DNA of 36,631 nt from Streptomyces sp. NBC_01551 (GCF_026339935.1 NZ_JAPEPX010000005.1:1-36631); one strand, 5' to 3'; positions 25,867-32,961 are shown, numbered from the stretch's first letter. Translations and numbers: made by a program. The notes: a model not told the origin generated them from the letters alone.

Positions 25867-26856
25867 CTATCGGGCGTTGTAGAAGTCGCGTTCGGCGGGG
25901 CGGGTCAGCGGGGAGTCGGCCACGGCCCGGAAGATCTGGCCGTGCCGGACCTCGGCGTTCGCGGACGCGGTCCGGCACGCCTCCTCGCCGCCCTGGATCT
26001 GGTCGTGGAGCTTCTGGGCGGCGGCGGCCTGGAGGTCGAGCTGTTCCTTGAGGTGCTCGCACTTGCCGATGAGGTTCTCGCCGACGCCCTTCTCCGTGAT
26101 CTCGGCGATCAGCACGTCGCAGTCCGCGGCCAGCTGCGCGGACTCGTCCACGAGCTCCAGGCAGGCATCCGAGCTGGTCTGGCACAGCGTGGCGGCGCCT
26201 TCGGCGAGGTCGATGACCTGCGTGAGGTTGATGACCTCACCGCCGCTGTAGGTGCGGGTCTTCCCGGCGGCCGTGGTGACGTGGATGCCCTTGTCGTCGA
26301 CGGTCGCGGTATGCGGAACGGGCGGGTTGGGCTGCATCGCGGGGTCCTTCCTGATCTGCTCGGGGAGCGTGACGGTCGGCGGCGGGGGAACGGTCCCGGG
26401 CGGCGGGACCGTCGGGCCAGGCGCAGGCGTGGGAGGCGCGGCGGCAGACGGTGGAGGCGGACCGGCCGGCGGAGTCGTCGGCTTCGGCGGCGGTGCGGAC
26501 GCCTTCGGGGGCGTGGTGGGCTTCGGTGGGGCGGTGGCCCCCGACGCAGGCGTGGAGGGCCCCGTGGGGGCCGTACCGGAAGGCGAACCGGAAGGTGCAT
26601 TGCCCGGTTTCTTCAGGTAGGCGGAGCGCCACCCGTCACGCAGACCACCGGCCCAATTAGCACCCGCGAGCAGCCCGTAATGAGTTTTCGCTGCCGCGTT
26701 GTAGGGGGCGTTTCGGAAGGTATCCGGCGCCCTGGTCGGCTCCCATTTGACTTTCGGTTTCGGCGGGGGCTTCTTGATTCCCGCCTCCTCGTATTTGCCG
26801 TGTGTGTTGTCGACGCCGACGAGGTAGGTGATGGCGAGGAGAATGAGGAGTTCCAC
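25867..26856 (-). CDS. Membrane-anchored Pro-rich coiled-coil protein (transfer/spread)
   Basis: 329 residues, GTG 26856. AAGGAGG is only 3 nt before it, close but no better start is available. The N-terminus LLILLAITYLVGV is a membrane or signal anchor. Residues about 80-165 are a Pro/Thr/Ala-rich linker (PSGTAPTGPSTPAS.., KPTTPPK), and the C-terminal third is a coiled coil with four Cys (TLCQTSSDACLEL, DCDVLIAEITEKG.., GKCEHLKEQLDLQ.., EEACRTAS). This extended architecture suggests a surface-exposed stalk. Located between traB and the small membrane protein genes. Possible Spd-type spread function by context only. Confidence 0.7.
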   Translation of the reverse strand: MELLILLAITYLVGVDNTHGKYEEAGIKKPPPKPKVKWEPTRAPDTFRNAPYNAAAKTHYGLLAGANWAGGLRDGWRSAYLKKPGNAPSGSPSGTAPTGPSTPASGATAPPKPTTPPKASAPPPKPTTPPAGPPPPSAAAPPTPAPGPTVPPPGTVPPPPTVTLPEQIRKDPAMQPNPPVPHTATVDDKGIHVTTAAGKTRTYSGGEVINLTQVIDLAEGAATLCQTSSDACLELVDESAQLAADCDVLIAEITEKGVGENLIGKCEHLKEQLDLQAAAAQKLHDQIQGGEEACRTASANAEVRHGQIFRAVADSPLTRPAERDFYNAR

Positions 26857-26891
26857 GAGCCTCCTTCCATGACACTGTGCAGTTGTGGGGT

Positions 26892-26988
26892 GTTACCGGT
26901 TACCGGTTACAGGCCCCGTGGACGGCGGTTCGGGCCGCTCAGCACGGGGTGGGAGGGCGTCCACGGGCTGTAACCGGTAACCGGTAAC
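26892..26988. repeat. Long inverted repeat built on GGTTACC units (candidate clt or operator)
   Basis: Arms 26892-26924 and 26958-26988 pair over 31 bases with only a two-base bulge. Each arm contains GTTACC-GGTTACC-GGTTAC tandem units, with a CCCGTGGACG tail. Loop about 33 nt. The repeat is in the largest gap among the transfer genes, between the 27005 stop and the 26856 start. Candidate roles: the cis-acting transfer site recognised by TraB (known clt sites carry short repeated sequences), an operator, or a terminator. No T tract. Confidence 0.65.
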
Positions 26989-27004
26989 CGAAGCGGATGC
27001 TTGC

Positions 27005-27220
27005 TCAGCGTGACGTTCCGATGTTGCTGACCGTGGTGTTCGCCGTGTTGAAGACCGATTCGAGGGTGCTGCGGATCTCGGTACTGAACGGCGTGTACGG
27101 CAGGAAGATCCCGGAGACGATCAGCATCACGCAGATCACCATCTGCTTTCCCTTCGTCTTCTTGAAGGTGAAGAACAGCGCCCAGCAGAACAGGGCCAGA
27201 GCGAAGAACTGGAGCGTCAT
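27005..27220 (-). CDS. Small membrane protein, Spd-like
   Basis: 71 residues, ATG 27220 (AAGGG 8 nt upstream). Two membrane segments: LQFFALALFCWALFFTF (about 3-19) and MVICVMLIVSGIFL (about 27-40), with a KKTKGK basic loop and a Ser/Thr-rich C-terminus. Small two-helix membrane proteins of this kind lie next to tra genes of streptomycete plasmids, where Spd proteins help mycelial spread. Start lies one base after the preceding stop. Confidence 0.7.
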   Translation of the reverse strand: MTLQFFALALFCWALFFTFKKTKGKQMVICVMLIVSGIFLPYTPFSTEIRSTLESVFNTANTTVSNIGTSR

Positions 27221-27221
27221 C

Positions 27222-27830
27222 TCACGCACCCTTCTCGAAGGTGAATCCCTTGTTGTTCACGGGGCTTACCGCACTGGAACCGGAGGGTGCGGAGAGCTTC
27301 TTGTAGGCGATGAGTCCGCCGCCGCCGACGAGCGCCACCCACAGCCAGGGGCTGGAGGTGATGGAGTCGCCGGCCCCGGCGGGCTCCTGCGTCTTGGGGG
27401 CCGCACCGCCCAGGGTCGGGGTGGCGCACGCGGGGATCTTCGCGACGTCGTACGAGGCCGCCTTGGCCACCGCCGCCGCCCGGATCTTCATGCACTCCCG
27501 GTAGACGGTCATCTCCCGCTCGTACAGGGTCTTGGCCGCGGCTTCCTCGGTCTGCGCCCGCTGCTTGTCGGCCTCAACCTCGACCAGCGCGTTCGCGGCC
27601 TTCTCCTGGGCCCGCGCACGGTCCTGGGCGGCCTGCTCCCCCTGCATGCTGGTCACGGCCACGACCGTGCCGCACACCGCGAGGACGGCGATCGTGCCGC
27701 ACACGGCGAGCGCGGCTGTATTGCGGCGGACCCCGCCGATCTTGACGGAGAACTTGGACGACGTGCTGGGCTTCTCCGGGGCCGTGGGGTTCATGCGGGT
27801 GAACTCCTCGTCCCAGTCGATTCCGGGCAT
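27222..27830 (-). CDS. Bitopic membrane protein with coiled coil
   Basis: 202 residues, AAGGAGG seven bases before ATG 27830. A cytoplasmic N-terminus (PGIDWDEEFTRMNPTAPEKP) is followed by a membrane segment TAALAVCGTIAVLAVCGTVVAVTSM, a long charged coiled coil (QDRARAQEKAANALVEVEADKQRAQTEEAAAKTLYEREMTVYRECMKIRAAA) and a second hydrophobic stretch SSPWLWVALVGGGGLIAYKKL. The AAPxT.. middle has a Cys pair. Function unknown. By position and form a transfer/spread accessory protein. Confidence 0.75.
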   Translation of the reverse strand: MPGIDWDEEFTRMNPTAPEKPSTSSKFSVKIGGVRRNTAALAVCGTIAVLAVCGTVVAVTSMQGEQAAQDRARAQEKAANALVEVEADKQRAQTEEAAAKTLYEREMTVYRECMKIRAAAVAKAASYDVAKIPACATPTLGGAAPKTQEPAGAGDSITSSPWLWVALVGGGGLIAYKKLSAPSGSSAVSPVNNKGFTFEKGA

Positions 27831-28189
27831 TGCGGTTCCTCCTTCCAGTACTTGGGCCGTGCAGGTTCGGGGAAGTCGTGGCAGGCGTTGCACATGCCGC
27901 GAGATGTGGGGATCACGTACGGGAGGTGATCCCGGCACACCGGGCACCGGCGCCGGGCGGCATCCGCCTTGGCAAGGGCCGCCCACCGGCCCTGCGTCAT
28001 GGGCCGCACCGGCACAGCGAGGTCGATCCGGTACAGGTAGGCGACCAACGGGCCCCGCCGGCGGCGGGGGCGCTCCAGTTGGGCGACGACGTCCTGACCA
28101 CCGGGGCGGAGCCCCAGGGAGCGGAGCTGTCGGCGGGTGGCCAGGCCGTCGGGGGCGAGGCGCCACCGGTAGATCGGCAGGGTGGCCAT
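27791..28189 (-). CDS. RRQRL-motif zinc-binding protein
   Basis: 132 residues from ATG 28189, whose first base is the last base of the preceding stop (TGATG). Reads LPIYRWRLAPDGLATRRQLRSLGLRPGGQDVVAQL, GPLVAYLYRIDLAVPVRPMTQGRWAALAKADAARRRCPVCRDHLPYVIPTSRGMCNACH. The RRQLR block and two CxxC pairs match streptomycete proteins described as RRQRL-motif zinc-binding, which recur in AICEs and plasmids. The C-terminus overlaps the downstream start by 40 bp. Role unknown. A DNA- or RNA-contacting protein is plausible. Confidence 0.85.
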   Translation of the reverse strand: MATLPIYRWRLAPDGLATRRQLRSLGLRPGGQDVVAQLERPRRRRGPLVAYLYRIDLAVPVRPMTQGRWAALAKADAARRRCPVCRDHLPYVIPTSRGMCNACHDFPEPARPKYWKEEPQCPESTGTRSSPA

Positions 28190-28422
28190 CAGCGCAGGCG
28201 GTGGAGCGAGGCCCGGCAGGCGGTGGCGTGGTCGTTGGCCTTGCGGCGGGTGAACAGGACGCTGTCGAGCATGTCGGAGCGGTCGCCGCAGCCGTGGCAG
28301 CGCCATCCCGAGCCGTGGTAGACCGGGGTGCCGATCACGTCGACGGCGGCGCCGACCTGGTTGTGGAAACGGATCAGCAGGTTGTCCGGCTCAGCCGGGG
28401 CGGTGTACGGGGAGAGCTTCAC
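28189..28422 (-). CDS. Small zinc-ribbon-like hypothetical protein
   Basis: 77 residues. GTG 28422 overlaps the upstream stop (GTGA), and AGGAG lies about 9 nt upstream. Reads IRFHNQVGAAVDVIGTPVYHGSGWRCHGCGDRSDML, then KANDHATACRAS. CxxC plus H and C further on could bind one zinc ion. Part of the translationally coupled block from DUF6284 to the RRQRL gene. No family assigned. Confidence 0.7.
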   Translation of the reverse strand: MKLSPYTAPAEPDNLLIRFHNQVGAAVDVIGTPVYHGSGWRCHGCGDRSDMLDSVLFTRRKANDHATACRASLHRLR

Positions 28423-29432
28423 GGGGTGGCTCCTTCGAGGGCCGGGCGCGGGGTGGGTGCGGTGAGGTCGCGCAGCTCCTGGTAGCGGTTGGCGATCCAG
28501 CCCGTGGACCAGCCGGTGAGTTCGACGGCCTGCCGCTGCGGGAGACCGGCCGCGTACGCGGCTTGCACGACCTGCCGGGCCCGCTCCTCGCCGAGCTTCT
28601 TCATGGCCGGGCCCGCGGACAGCAGCTCGGCGCGCTCACGCTCCGCCCGCTCCGCCGCCGCCTGCCGTGCCTGTTCGGCCCGGCGGCGATCCTCGGCCGC
28701 ACGCTGGGCGGCGGCCTGCCGGGTGGCATGCTCACGGGCGACCTCGGCTTGCTCACGCTCGCGCTCACGGCGCTCACGCTCGTCCCGAGCCGCCTGCTCC
28801 GCCCGCCGCGCAGCCTCGGCCCGTTCGGCCTCCTCGCGGCGGATCCGGTCCTGGCGTTCAGCCTCTTCCCGGGCCAGCTTCGCCTCGTGCTCACGCTGCT
28901 CACGCGCCAGGTTCGCGTCGTGCTCACGGCGTTCACGCTCCGCCCGCAGCTGGTTCTCCTCCCGCTCCGCAGCCGCTCGCACTGCCGCATCCCGCAGGGC
29001 CTGCTTGCGTTCCTCGGCAGCGAGGACAGCGACGGTCAGGGCACGCCGGTAAGCCAGGCCGGCCTCCGCGGTGACGATCAGCAGCAGGGGTGCGACCGCG
29101 TGGACCGCGACCCCAACCGCGTCTCCTGCCAGGGCGGATGCCCCGATGTTCAGCAGGAGCGTCATGGCGCCGGTCATCCAGCGCAGCGCCACCGGCCACG
29201 GCCCGCCCTGCCCGCCCAGACGAGCCAGGACCGAGTCAAGACGGACCACGATGAGCACCGCCGCATCCACAACGAGCGGCAGAATCGGAGCCGTCCAATC
29301 CCACTCGTCCGGGGTGTGGGCGGCCATCAGCGGCGTGACCGTGAGGATGGAGTAGAGCATCGCCCCGCTCACGATCAGCCAGGTCCCGAACGACAACGCG
29401 CGTTCCGATGAGCGCAGATGAGCATCGCTCAC
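28419..29432 (-). CDS. DUF2637 membrane protein with charged coiled coil and C-terminal HTH
   Basis: 337 residues, GTG 29432 overlapping the upstream stop (GTGA). Residues about 13-130 hold four membrane segments (LSFGTWLIVSGAMLYSILTVTPLMA, ILPLVVDAAVLIVV, ALRWMTGAMTLLLNIGASAL, VAVHAVAPLLLIVTAEAGLAY), the DUF2637 pattern. Residues about 140-280 are an extremely charged coiled coil (Glu/Arg/Ala repeats such as EREREQAEVAREHA). The end (KKLGEERARQVVQAAYAAGLPQRQAVELTGWSTGWIANRYQEL) resembles a helix-turn-helix. DUF2637 proteins are widely linked to Spd functions of streptomycete conjugative elements. Confidence 0.88.
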   Translation of the reverse strand: MSDAHLRSSERALSFGTWLIVSGAMLYSILTVTPLMAAHTPDEWDWTAPILPLVVDAAVLIVVRLDSVLARLGGQGGPWPVALRWMTGAMTLLLNIGASALAGDAVGVAVHAVAPLLLIVTAEAGLAYRRALTVAVLAAEERKQALRDAAVRAAAEREENQLRAERERREHDANLAREQREHEAKLAREEAERQDRIRREEAERAEAARRAEQAARDERERREREREQAEVAREHATRQAAAQRAAEDRRRAEQARQAAAERAERERAELLSAGPAMKKLGEERARQVVQAAYAAGLPQRQAVELTGWSTGWIANRYQELRDLTAPTPRPALEGATP

Positions 29433-29701
29433 GACGCACCCCCCGCGATCAGGCGGACCGGCATCTTGGCGATGAGAACGACCGCGGACGTCGGGTCGGC
29501 GGGTCGCTCACGGTCCTCGGTCCAGGACCACCCGATTCCGTCCGGGGCCGCGTAGCCGAGCGAGGTGAGCGCCCGTGAACGCTCCTCGACCGTCGGGGCG
29601 GTCGTACCGGTGAAGGAGAGGCTGGGCCAGTCCGGCTCACCGAGGAGCGCAACGAACACGCTCCACCGGCCGCGCCGCAGGTGCATGTAGGCGTACGTCA
29701 T
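29429..29701 (-). CDS. DUF6303 family protein
   Basis: 90 residues. The ATG at 29701 shares one base with the preceding stop (TGATG). Reads MTYAYMHLRRGRWSVFVALLGEPDWPSLSF, TVEERSRALTSLGYAAPDGIGWSWTE and DPTSAVVLIAKMPVRL, the DUF6303 pattern (RWxxFVAL.G..W, ALxxLGYxxxxxxxWxWxE). Unknown function. A regular neighbour of DUF6284 in AICEs. Its stop overlaps the DUF2637 start. Confidence 0.85.
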   Translation of the reverse strand: MTYAYMHLRRGRWSVFVALLGEPDWPSLSFTGTTAPTVEERSRALTSLGYAAPDGIGWSWTEDRERPADPTSAVVLIAKMPVRLIAGGAS

Positions 29702-29964
29702 CACGCCACCGCCGGCGGAATGGTGCCCGTCTTGTTCGCCGCCGCCCGACGGGCCGCCAGCACCCGCCGGTGCGCCCGGCGGATCCGGCGCCCGTCGAAC
29801 TCCGACGCCGGCCGGTCCAGCAGGACGATCAGCGCGTCGAGCAACTCGACCTCCGCCAGGATCAGCGGCATCTCGGCCTCGATCGCATCCAGCTCCGCGT
29901 CCGTCGGCTCCAGGTCGTCGGACCACGGCGTAACGAGGTCCTGAAGTGCAGCGATGTGCTTCAT
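29701..29964 (-). CDS. DUF6284 family protein
   Basis: 87 residues from ATG 29964 with AGGGAG upstream (about 9 nt). Reads HIAALQDLVTPWSD, EPTDAELDAIEAEMPLILAEVELLDALIVLLDRPASEFDGRRIRRAHRRVLAARRA, which is the DUF6284 signature (EPTDAELDAIE.EMPxIxAE.xLLD, RRIRRA.RR.L..RR). Helical and soluble, function unknown. First gene of the run of overlapping genes. Confidence 0.88.
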   Translation of the reverse strand: MKHIAALQDLVTPWSDDLEPTDAELDAIEAEMPLILAEVELLDALIVLLDRPASEFDGRRIRRAHRRVLAARRAAANKTGTIPPAVA

Positions 29965-29999
29965 GAGTCGTGTTCTCCCTAGCAGGTGGACGGCTCGAA

Positions 30000-30029
30000 G
30001 CGGCCCCGGTGCTCTAACACCGGGGCCGC
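30000..30029 (-). terminator. GGGGCCGC hairpin upstream of the DUF6284 gene
   Basis: Perfect 12-bp stem (30000-30011 with 30018-30029), loop CTCTAA. Located between the short gene 30048-30218 and DUF6284. Same core as three other hairpins in the element. Confidence 0.65.
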
Positions 30030-30047
30030 ACTTCATTGAGGGGAAGG

Positions 30048-30218
30048 TCAGGCCGGGCGCGGGTAGTGGGCCACGCTCGGCCGGATGTGGGCCGGGTCGC
30101 TCTCGCAGTCCTCGGCCCAGCTCTGGTGGGTCCAGCAGGTGGTGCGGTCGTCGCCGTGCATGCCGGCGTCCTCCAGCTCGTTGTCACGCTGGAGCGCCGC
30201 GACGAGCTTCTTGTCCAT
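30048..30218 (-). CDS. Short acidic Cys/Trp-containing protein
   Basis: 56 residues, ATG 30218 with GGAAGGGG about 6 nt upstream. Reads DKKLVAALQRDNELEDAGMHGDDRTTCWTHQSWAEDCESDPAHIRP. Two Cys and two Trp in TTCWTHQSWAEDC may form a small metal or disulfide site. First proper gene of the transfer operon after the leader. No known family, but similar tiny CWxHxxW..C proteins occur at this point in related elements as far as I recall. Confidence 0.6.
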   Translation of the reverse strand: MDKKLVAALQRDNELEDAGMHGDDRTTCWTHQSWAEDCESDPAHIRPSVAHYPRPA

Positions 30219-30332
30219 CTCGAACCCCTTCCGGGGCCGGACACACTCCGGCTCCCCTCAGCCCCGCCCGTACAGCGCCGCAAGGCGCCGGACGGACGAG
30301 GGAGGCAACCGGGCCGCACCGTGTGCGGCAGG

Positions 30333-30404
30333 TCAGGTGACTCGAAAGGCAACACCGCCGCGCCGGTCCAGCACGGCGGCGGCCAAGGGTTTTAAGCGGT
30401 TCAC
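30333..30404 (-). CDS. 23-codon leader ORF with a TTA codon
   Basis: GTG 30404 with GAGGAG five bases upstream, encoding NRLKPLAAAVLDRRGGVAFRVT and TGA at 30333-30335. The third sense codon after the start (Leu) is TTA, the rare codon read by the bldA tRNA in Streptomyces. It lies in the leader of the transfer operon, followed by a small hairpin (30314-30328). Ribosome site and position favour real translation, though the peptide matches nothing I know. Confidence 0.5.
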   Translation of the reverse strand: MNRLKPLAAAVLDRRGGVAFRVT

Positions 30405-30669
30405 AAGCACTCCTCAACGTCGGTCTAGACGGGGGTGGGACTGCTCACCCGGCGCCGCTCGCTCCAGAGGCGGTCCCTGTCTCTGGAGGTCGTGCGGCCA
30501 AATCTTGGCCGGGTGGTTCTTTAGAGCCGATGGCGTGTCCCCCCATTGGGGGTGTGGGGCCCGGGTGTGAAGCGGGCCCGTTCTCGATCGGCTGGTCTCC
30601 ACTCGCCTCGGCCGGTGTGGTCACGGTCGTAGTGATGCGGTGGATCGCTCTGTGGAGTTCTCAAACAAC
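30405..30669 (-). promoter_or_regulatory. Structured leader of the transfer operon with an rrn-like boxC motif
   Basis: The minus-strand transcript would contain TTGTTTGAGAACTCCACAG at 30650-30668, closely like the boxC element of actinobacterial rRNA leaders and spacers (GAACUCAAUAG is bound by M. tuberculosis NusA). It also contains inverted repeats: 30557-30563 with 30573-30579, 30462-30469 with 30481-30488, and 30496-30501 with 30505-30510. No gene other than the 23-codon ORF is supported here. An antitermination or attenuation leader is the inference. Confidence 0.55.
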
Positions 30670-30777
30670 GACGGCTCTCCGACGAGCGCGGTAACCCGGA
30701 AGGGCTCCCATAAGAACGGGACACGCCGGACGCCTAGAGGTACTGCGTGCACATCGGAGTTGGGCCCTTGCGAGCCA

Positions 30778-30820
30778 TCTGGTGCGCACCAGAAGCATGG
30801 CATCTGGTGCGCACCAGATG
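30778..30820. promoter_or_regulatory. Twin palindromic operators
   Basis: A 16-bp perfect palindrome (30778-30793) and a 20-bp perfect palindrome, CATCTGGTGCGCACCAGATG (30801-30820), have centres 25 bp apart and share TCTGGTGCGCACCAGA. They sit between the minus-strand operon leader and the XRE regulator start. A dimeric regulator binding twice is the obvious reading. The XRE or GntR protein of the element are the candidates. Confidence 0.75.
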
Positions 30821-30907
30821 CAAGCCCTTGGTTCGTTCGGGCCTGCTGGCGTTCCTCCGGTGTGACTTCAGGAAACGGCCCAGACGGGGTGTCTCGGTAG
30901 CCAACAG

Positions 30908-30932
30908 GGGTTAACCTCAAGGGTGTTAACCC
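30908..30932. promoter_or_regulatory. Inverted repeat near the XRE regulator promoter
   Basis: GGGTTAAC (30908-30915) and GTTAACCC (30925-30932) form an 8-bp perfect inverted repeat with a 9-bp spacer, about 64 bp upstream of the start codon at 30996. Typical size for an autoregulatory operator. Confidence 0.55.
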
Positions 30933-30995
30933 GCTCCCACCTGCGGCGATTCGGTTAAGCCCTGGCAGGTGGCACGGCCATCGGAGGCGATGCAC

Positions 30996-32126
30996 GTGGG
31001 CAAGGGATTACGAGATGTTCGTACGGCGCGGGGATGGTCGCAGGAGCGACTGATCTTCGAGATAGAGCGCTACGCGCGGCAGCACATGCTGAACGTCGCG
31101 TCCAGCGCGAGCCTGAAAACCTACGTGTCCGAGTGGGAGAACGGCCGGCGGGCCATCACGGAGCGATACGCCGTGATCCTCCGGCCACTCCTCGGGGTTA
31201 CAGACGCCGAGTTGGGCGGGGAGCGTGCACACGCGGTCCCCCAGCAAGCTGACGGCTACGAGGACCTGTTGAGTCGGATCGACTCGGCGCGGAGCGTCAG
31301 CGACTCCATGGTGAGCACCTTCATGGACCAGACCGAGCTACTACGGACCATGGACCGGCAGATGGGTGCATCCGGCCTGGTGGACCAGATGGGCGGACAT
31401 CTGGCGAGGATGGAGGACGCGCTCACCTTCGCCGTCCTGCCAGGAACGCGTCGCCCCATCGCGACGGCATTGGCTGGGGCAGCGACATTGGCGGCTTGGC
31501 AGGCGCTGGACGCCGGTTCCGTGGAACGCGCCTGGCGGCACTACGAGCTGGCGAAACGAGCCGCGCAGGATGCGGACGCACCCCAGTACTTGGCTCACGC
31601 CATGGGCGAGCAGGCATACGTCCTGGGTGATGCTGGCCGACCCGAGCTGGCGGTGGAGCTGATTCGCGACGCGCAGCGTACGCACCCGGAGCGGCAGTCA
31701 CCCCGCCTTCGCGCATGGTTGAGCGCGGCCGAAGCCGAGCTGTGCGCCGCTGCCGGTATGCACGACGATTCCAGGGATGCGCTCGACCGGGCGGCAGCCT
31801 CACTGCCGGAAGGTGCGGATGCCCGCGACCCGGACATGCTGAGCATCTTCCTGAATGCTGACCACCTGGCGCGCTGGCGGGGAAACGTACTGGCACTCCT
31901 GGGCGACAGCTCGGCCATGGACGACCTCTATGTATCGCTCCAGACGACGGACCCCACGTTCGTCCGTGCCAAGGCAGGTCTGCACAGCGACCTGACGCAG
32001 GCGCACCTTGCCCGCGGCGAGTTCGACGAAGCCCGCTCGAACCTTCAACAGGCACGCCTGCTGGCGAACCGCACGGGGTCCGTGCGGCATCGCCGGCGTG
32101 TGGAACTGCTTACGGGGCGGCTGTAG
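30996..32126 (+). CDS. XRE-family regulator with TPR-like C-terminal domain
   Basis: 376 residues from GTG 30996 (GGAGG 8 nt upstream). Starts at GTG 30969 or ATG 30990 are in frame but badly spaced. The N-terminal helix-turn-helix reads VGKGLRDVRTARGWSQERLIFEIERYARQHM, TYVSEWENGRRAITERYAVILRPLLGV. Residues about 130-376 are tetratricopeptide-like helices (ATLAAWQALDAGSVERAWRHYELAKRAAQDA, AHAMGEQAYVLGDAGRPELAVELI.., LTQAHLARGEFDEARSNLQQARLLANRTG). Such proteins often sense small peptides or signals and control element functions. It is divergent from the transfer operon and convergent with the GntR-Nudix gene, overlapping it by 17 bp. Confidence 0.85.
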   Translation: MGKGLRDVRTARGWSQERLIFEIERYARQHMLNVASSASLKTYVSEWENGRRAITERYAVILRPLLGVTDAELGGERAHAVPQQADGYEDLLSRIDSARSVSDSMVSTFMDQTELLRTMDRQMGASGLVDQMGGHLARMEDALTFAVLPGTRRPIATALAGAATLAAWQALDAGSVERAWRHYELAKRAAQDADAPQYLAHAMGEQAYVLGDAGRPELAVELIRDAQRTHPERQSPRLRAWLSAAEAELCAAAGMHDDSRDALDRAAASLPEGADARDPDMLSIFLNADHLARWRGNVLALLGDSSAMDDLYVSLQTTDPTFVRAKAGLHSDLTQAHLARGEFDEARSNLQQARLLANRTGSVRHRRRVELLTGRL

Positions 32127-32961
32127 CCCGCGACGCGAGGACGTGAAGGAGGGCGACCAGGGTTCCTGACCCCATGAGTTTCCCTTCGGCCATGAGTGCG
32201 GGGATGTCCGCCAGGGGTACCCAGGCGATCGTCCCGGCCTCCTCAATGTCCGTGGGTTCGCCCACCTTCACCGCACCACGTGCCACGAAGATCTCGTGGG
32301 GCGAGTCGACCATGCCGATCATGGGCTGGTACGTCACGACGTGCTCGACGTTCGTCGGGCGCCAGCCGGTCTCTTCCTCGGTCTCCCGCGCCGCCGTGGT
32401 CGCCGCGTCCTCGCCTTCGTCCACGATCCCGCCGGGAAGTTCCCAACCCCACTGCTGCGGGACGAAGCGGTATCGCCAGAGCATCAGGACGCGCTGCTGC
32501 TCGTCGATCACGGCGGTGATCGCCACATGGTGGAGGCGTACCACGTGGTGCTCGAACCGCTCGACCCCGGGCGGCTCGACGTCGACGAGGTCGAGGTTCA
32601 CCCACCGGTTCTCATAGACGGTCCTGCTGCCGTGGATCGTCCATGGCTCCAGCTCTGCTGGCGTGGGGACGGTCTCGCCACCCACGACTCGGTACGAACT
32701 GCGGTCGTACGCCCTGATGAGCCGCTCGCTCGCCAGTCGTGCGAGTACCTGGCGGAGGGCGGTACGGCCGATCTCCAGCTCAGCGCTCATGGTCCGCTCG
32801 GAGGGAAGCTTCTCGCCGGGCCCGTACTTGCCCGACTCGATCCAAGACCGGATCGTTTGGTAGACCCTCGTCGACTTCGGTCCCATCCTCAGAGCACTCT
32901 CCCCATTCGTCGGCTGGTGGTGCCCAGCGTAGTCGGGGGGAATCACGGAGGGCTCAGCCAT
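32110..32961 (-). CDS. GntR winged helix fused to a Nudix hydrolase
   Basis: 283 residues from ATG 32961 (AGGAG 8 nt upstream). An ATG six bases earlier is too close to it. Residues about 28-98 form a GntR HTH (STRVYQTIRSWIESGKYGPGEKLPSERTMSAELEIGRTALRQVLARLASERLI). Residues about 130-275 are a Nudix domain with box GGIVDEGEDAATTAARETEEETGW (G-x5-E-x7-RE-x2-EE-x-G) and the preceding LMLWRYRF.PQQWGWELPGG. In pSAM2 the same two activities are separate proteins: KorSA, a GntR repressor of replication and transfer, and Pif, a Nudix hydrolase that blocks redundant transfer. The Nudix residues needed for metal binding are kept, so catalysis is likely. Confidence 0.88.
   Translation of the reverse strand: MAEPSVIPPDYAGHHQPTNGESALRMGPKSTRVYQTIRSWIESGKYGPGEKLPSERTMSAELEIGRTALRQVLARLASERLIRAYDRSSYRVVGGETVPTPAELEPWTIHGSRTVYENRWVNLDLVDVEPPGVERFEHHVVRLHHVAITAVIDEQQRVLMLWRYRFVPQQWGWELPGGIVDEGEDAATTAARETEEETGWRPTNVEHVVTYQPMIGMVDSPHEIFVARGAVKVGEPTDIEEAGTIAWVPLADIPALMAEGKLMGSGTLVALLHVLASRATAAP

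Noticed and set aside
26892..26988. Plain rho-independent terminator
   Set aside because: A 33-nt loop, tandem GGTTACC units and no T tract make this less likely than a protein-binding site, though not excluded.
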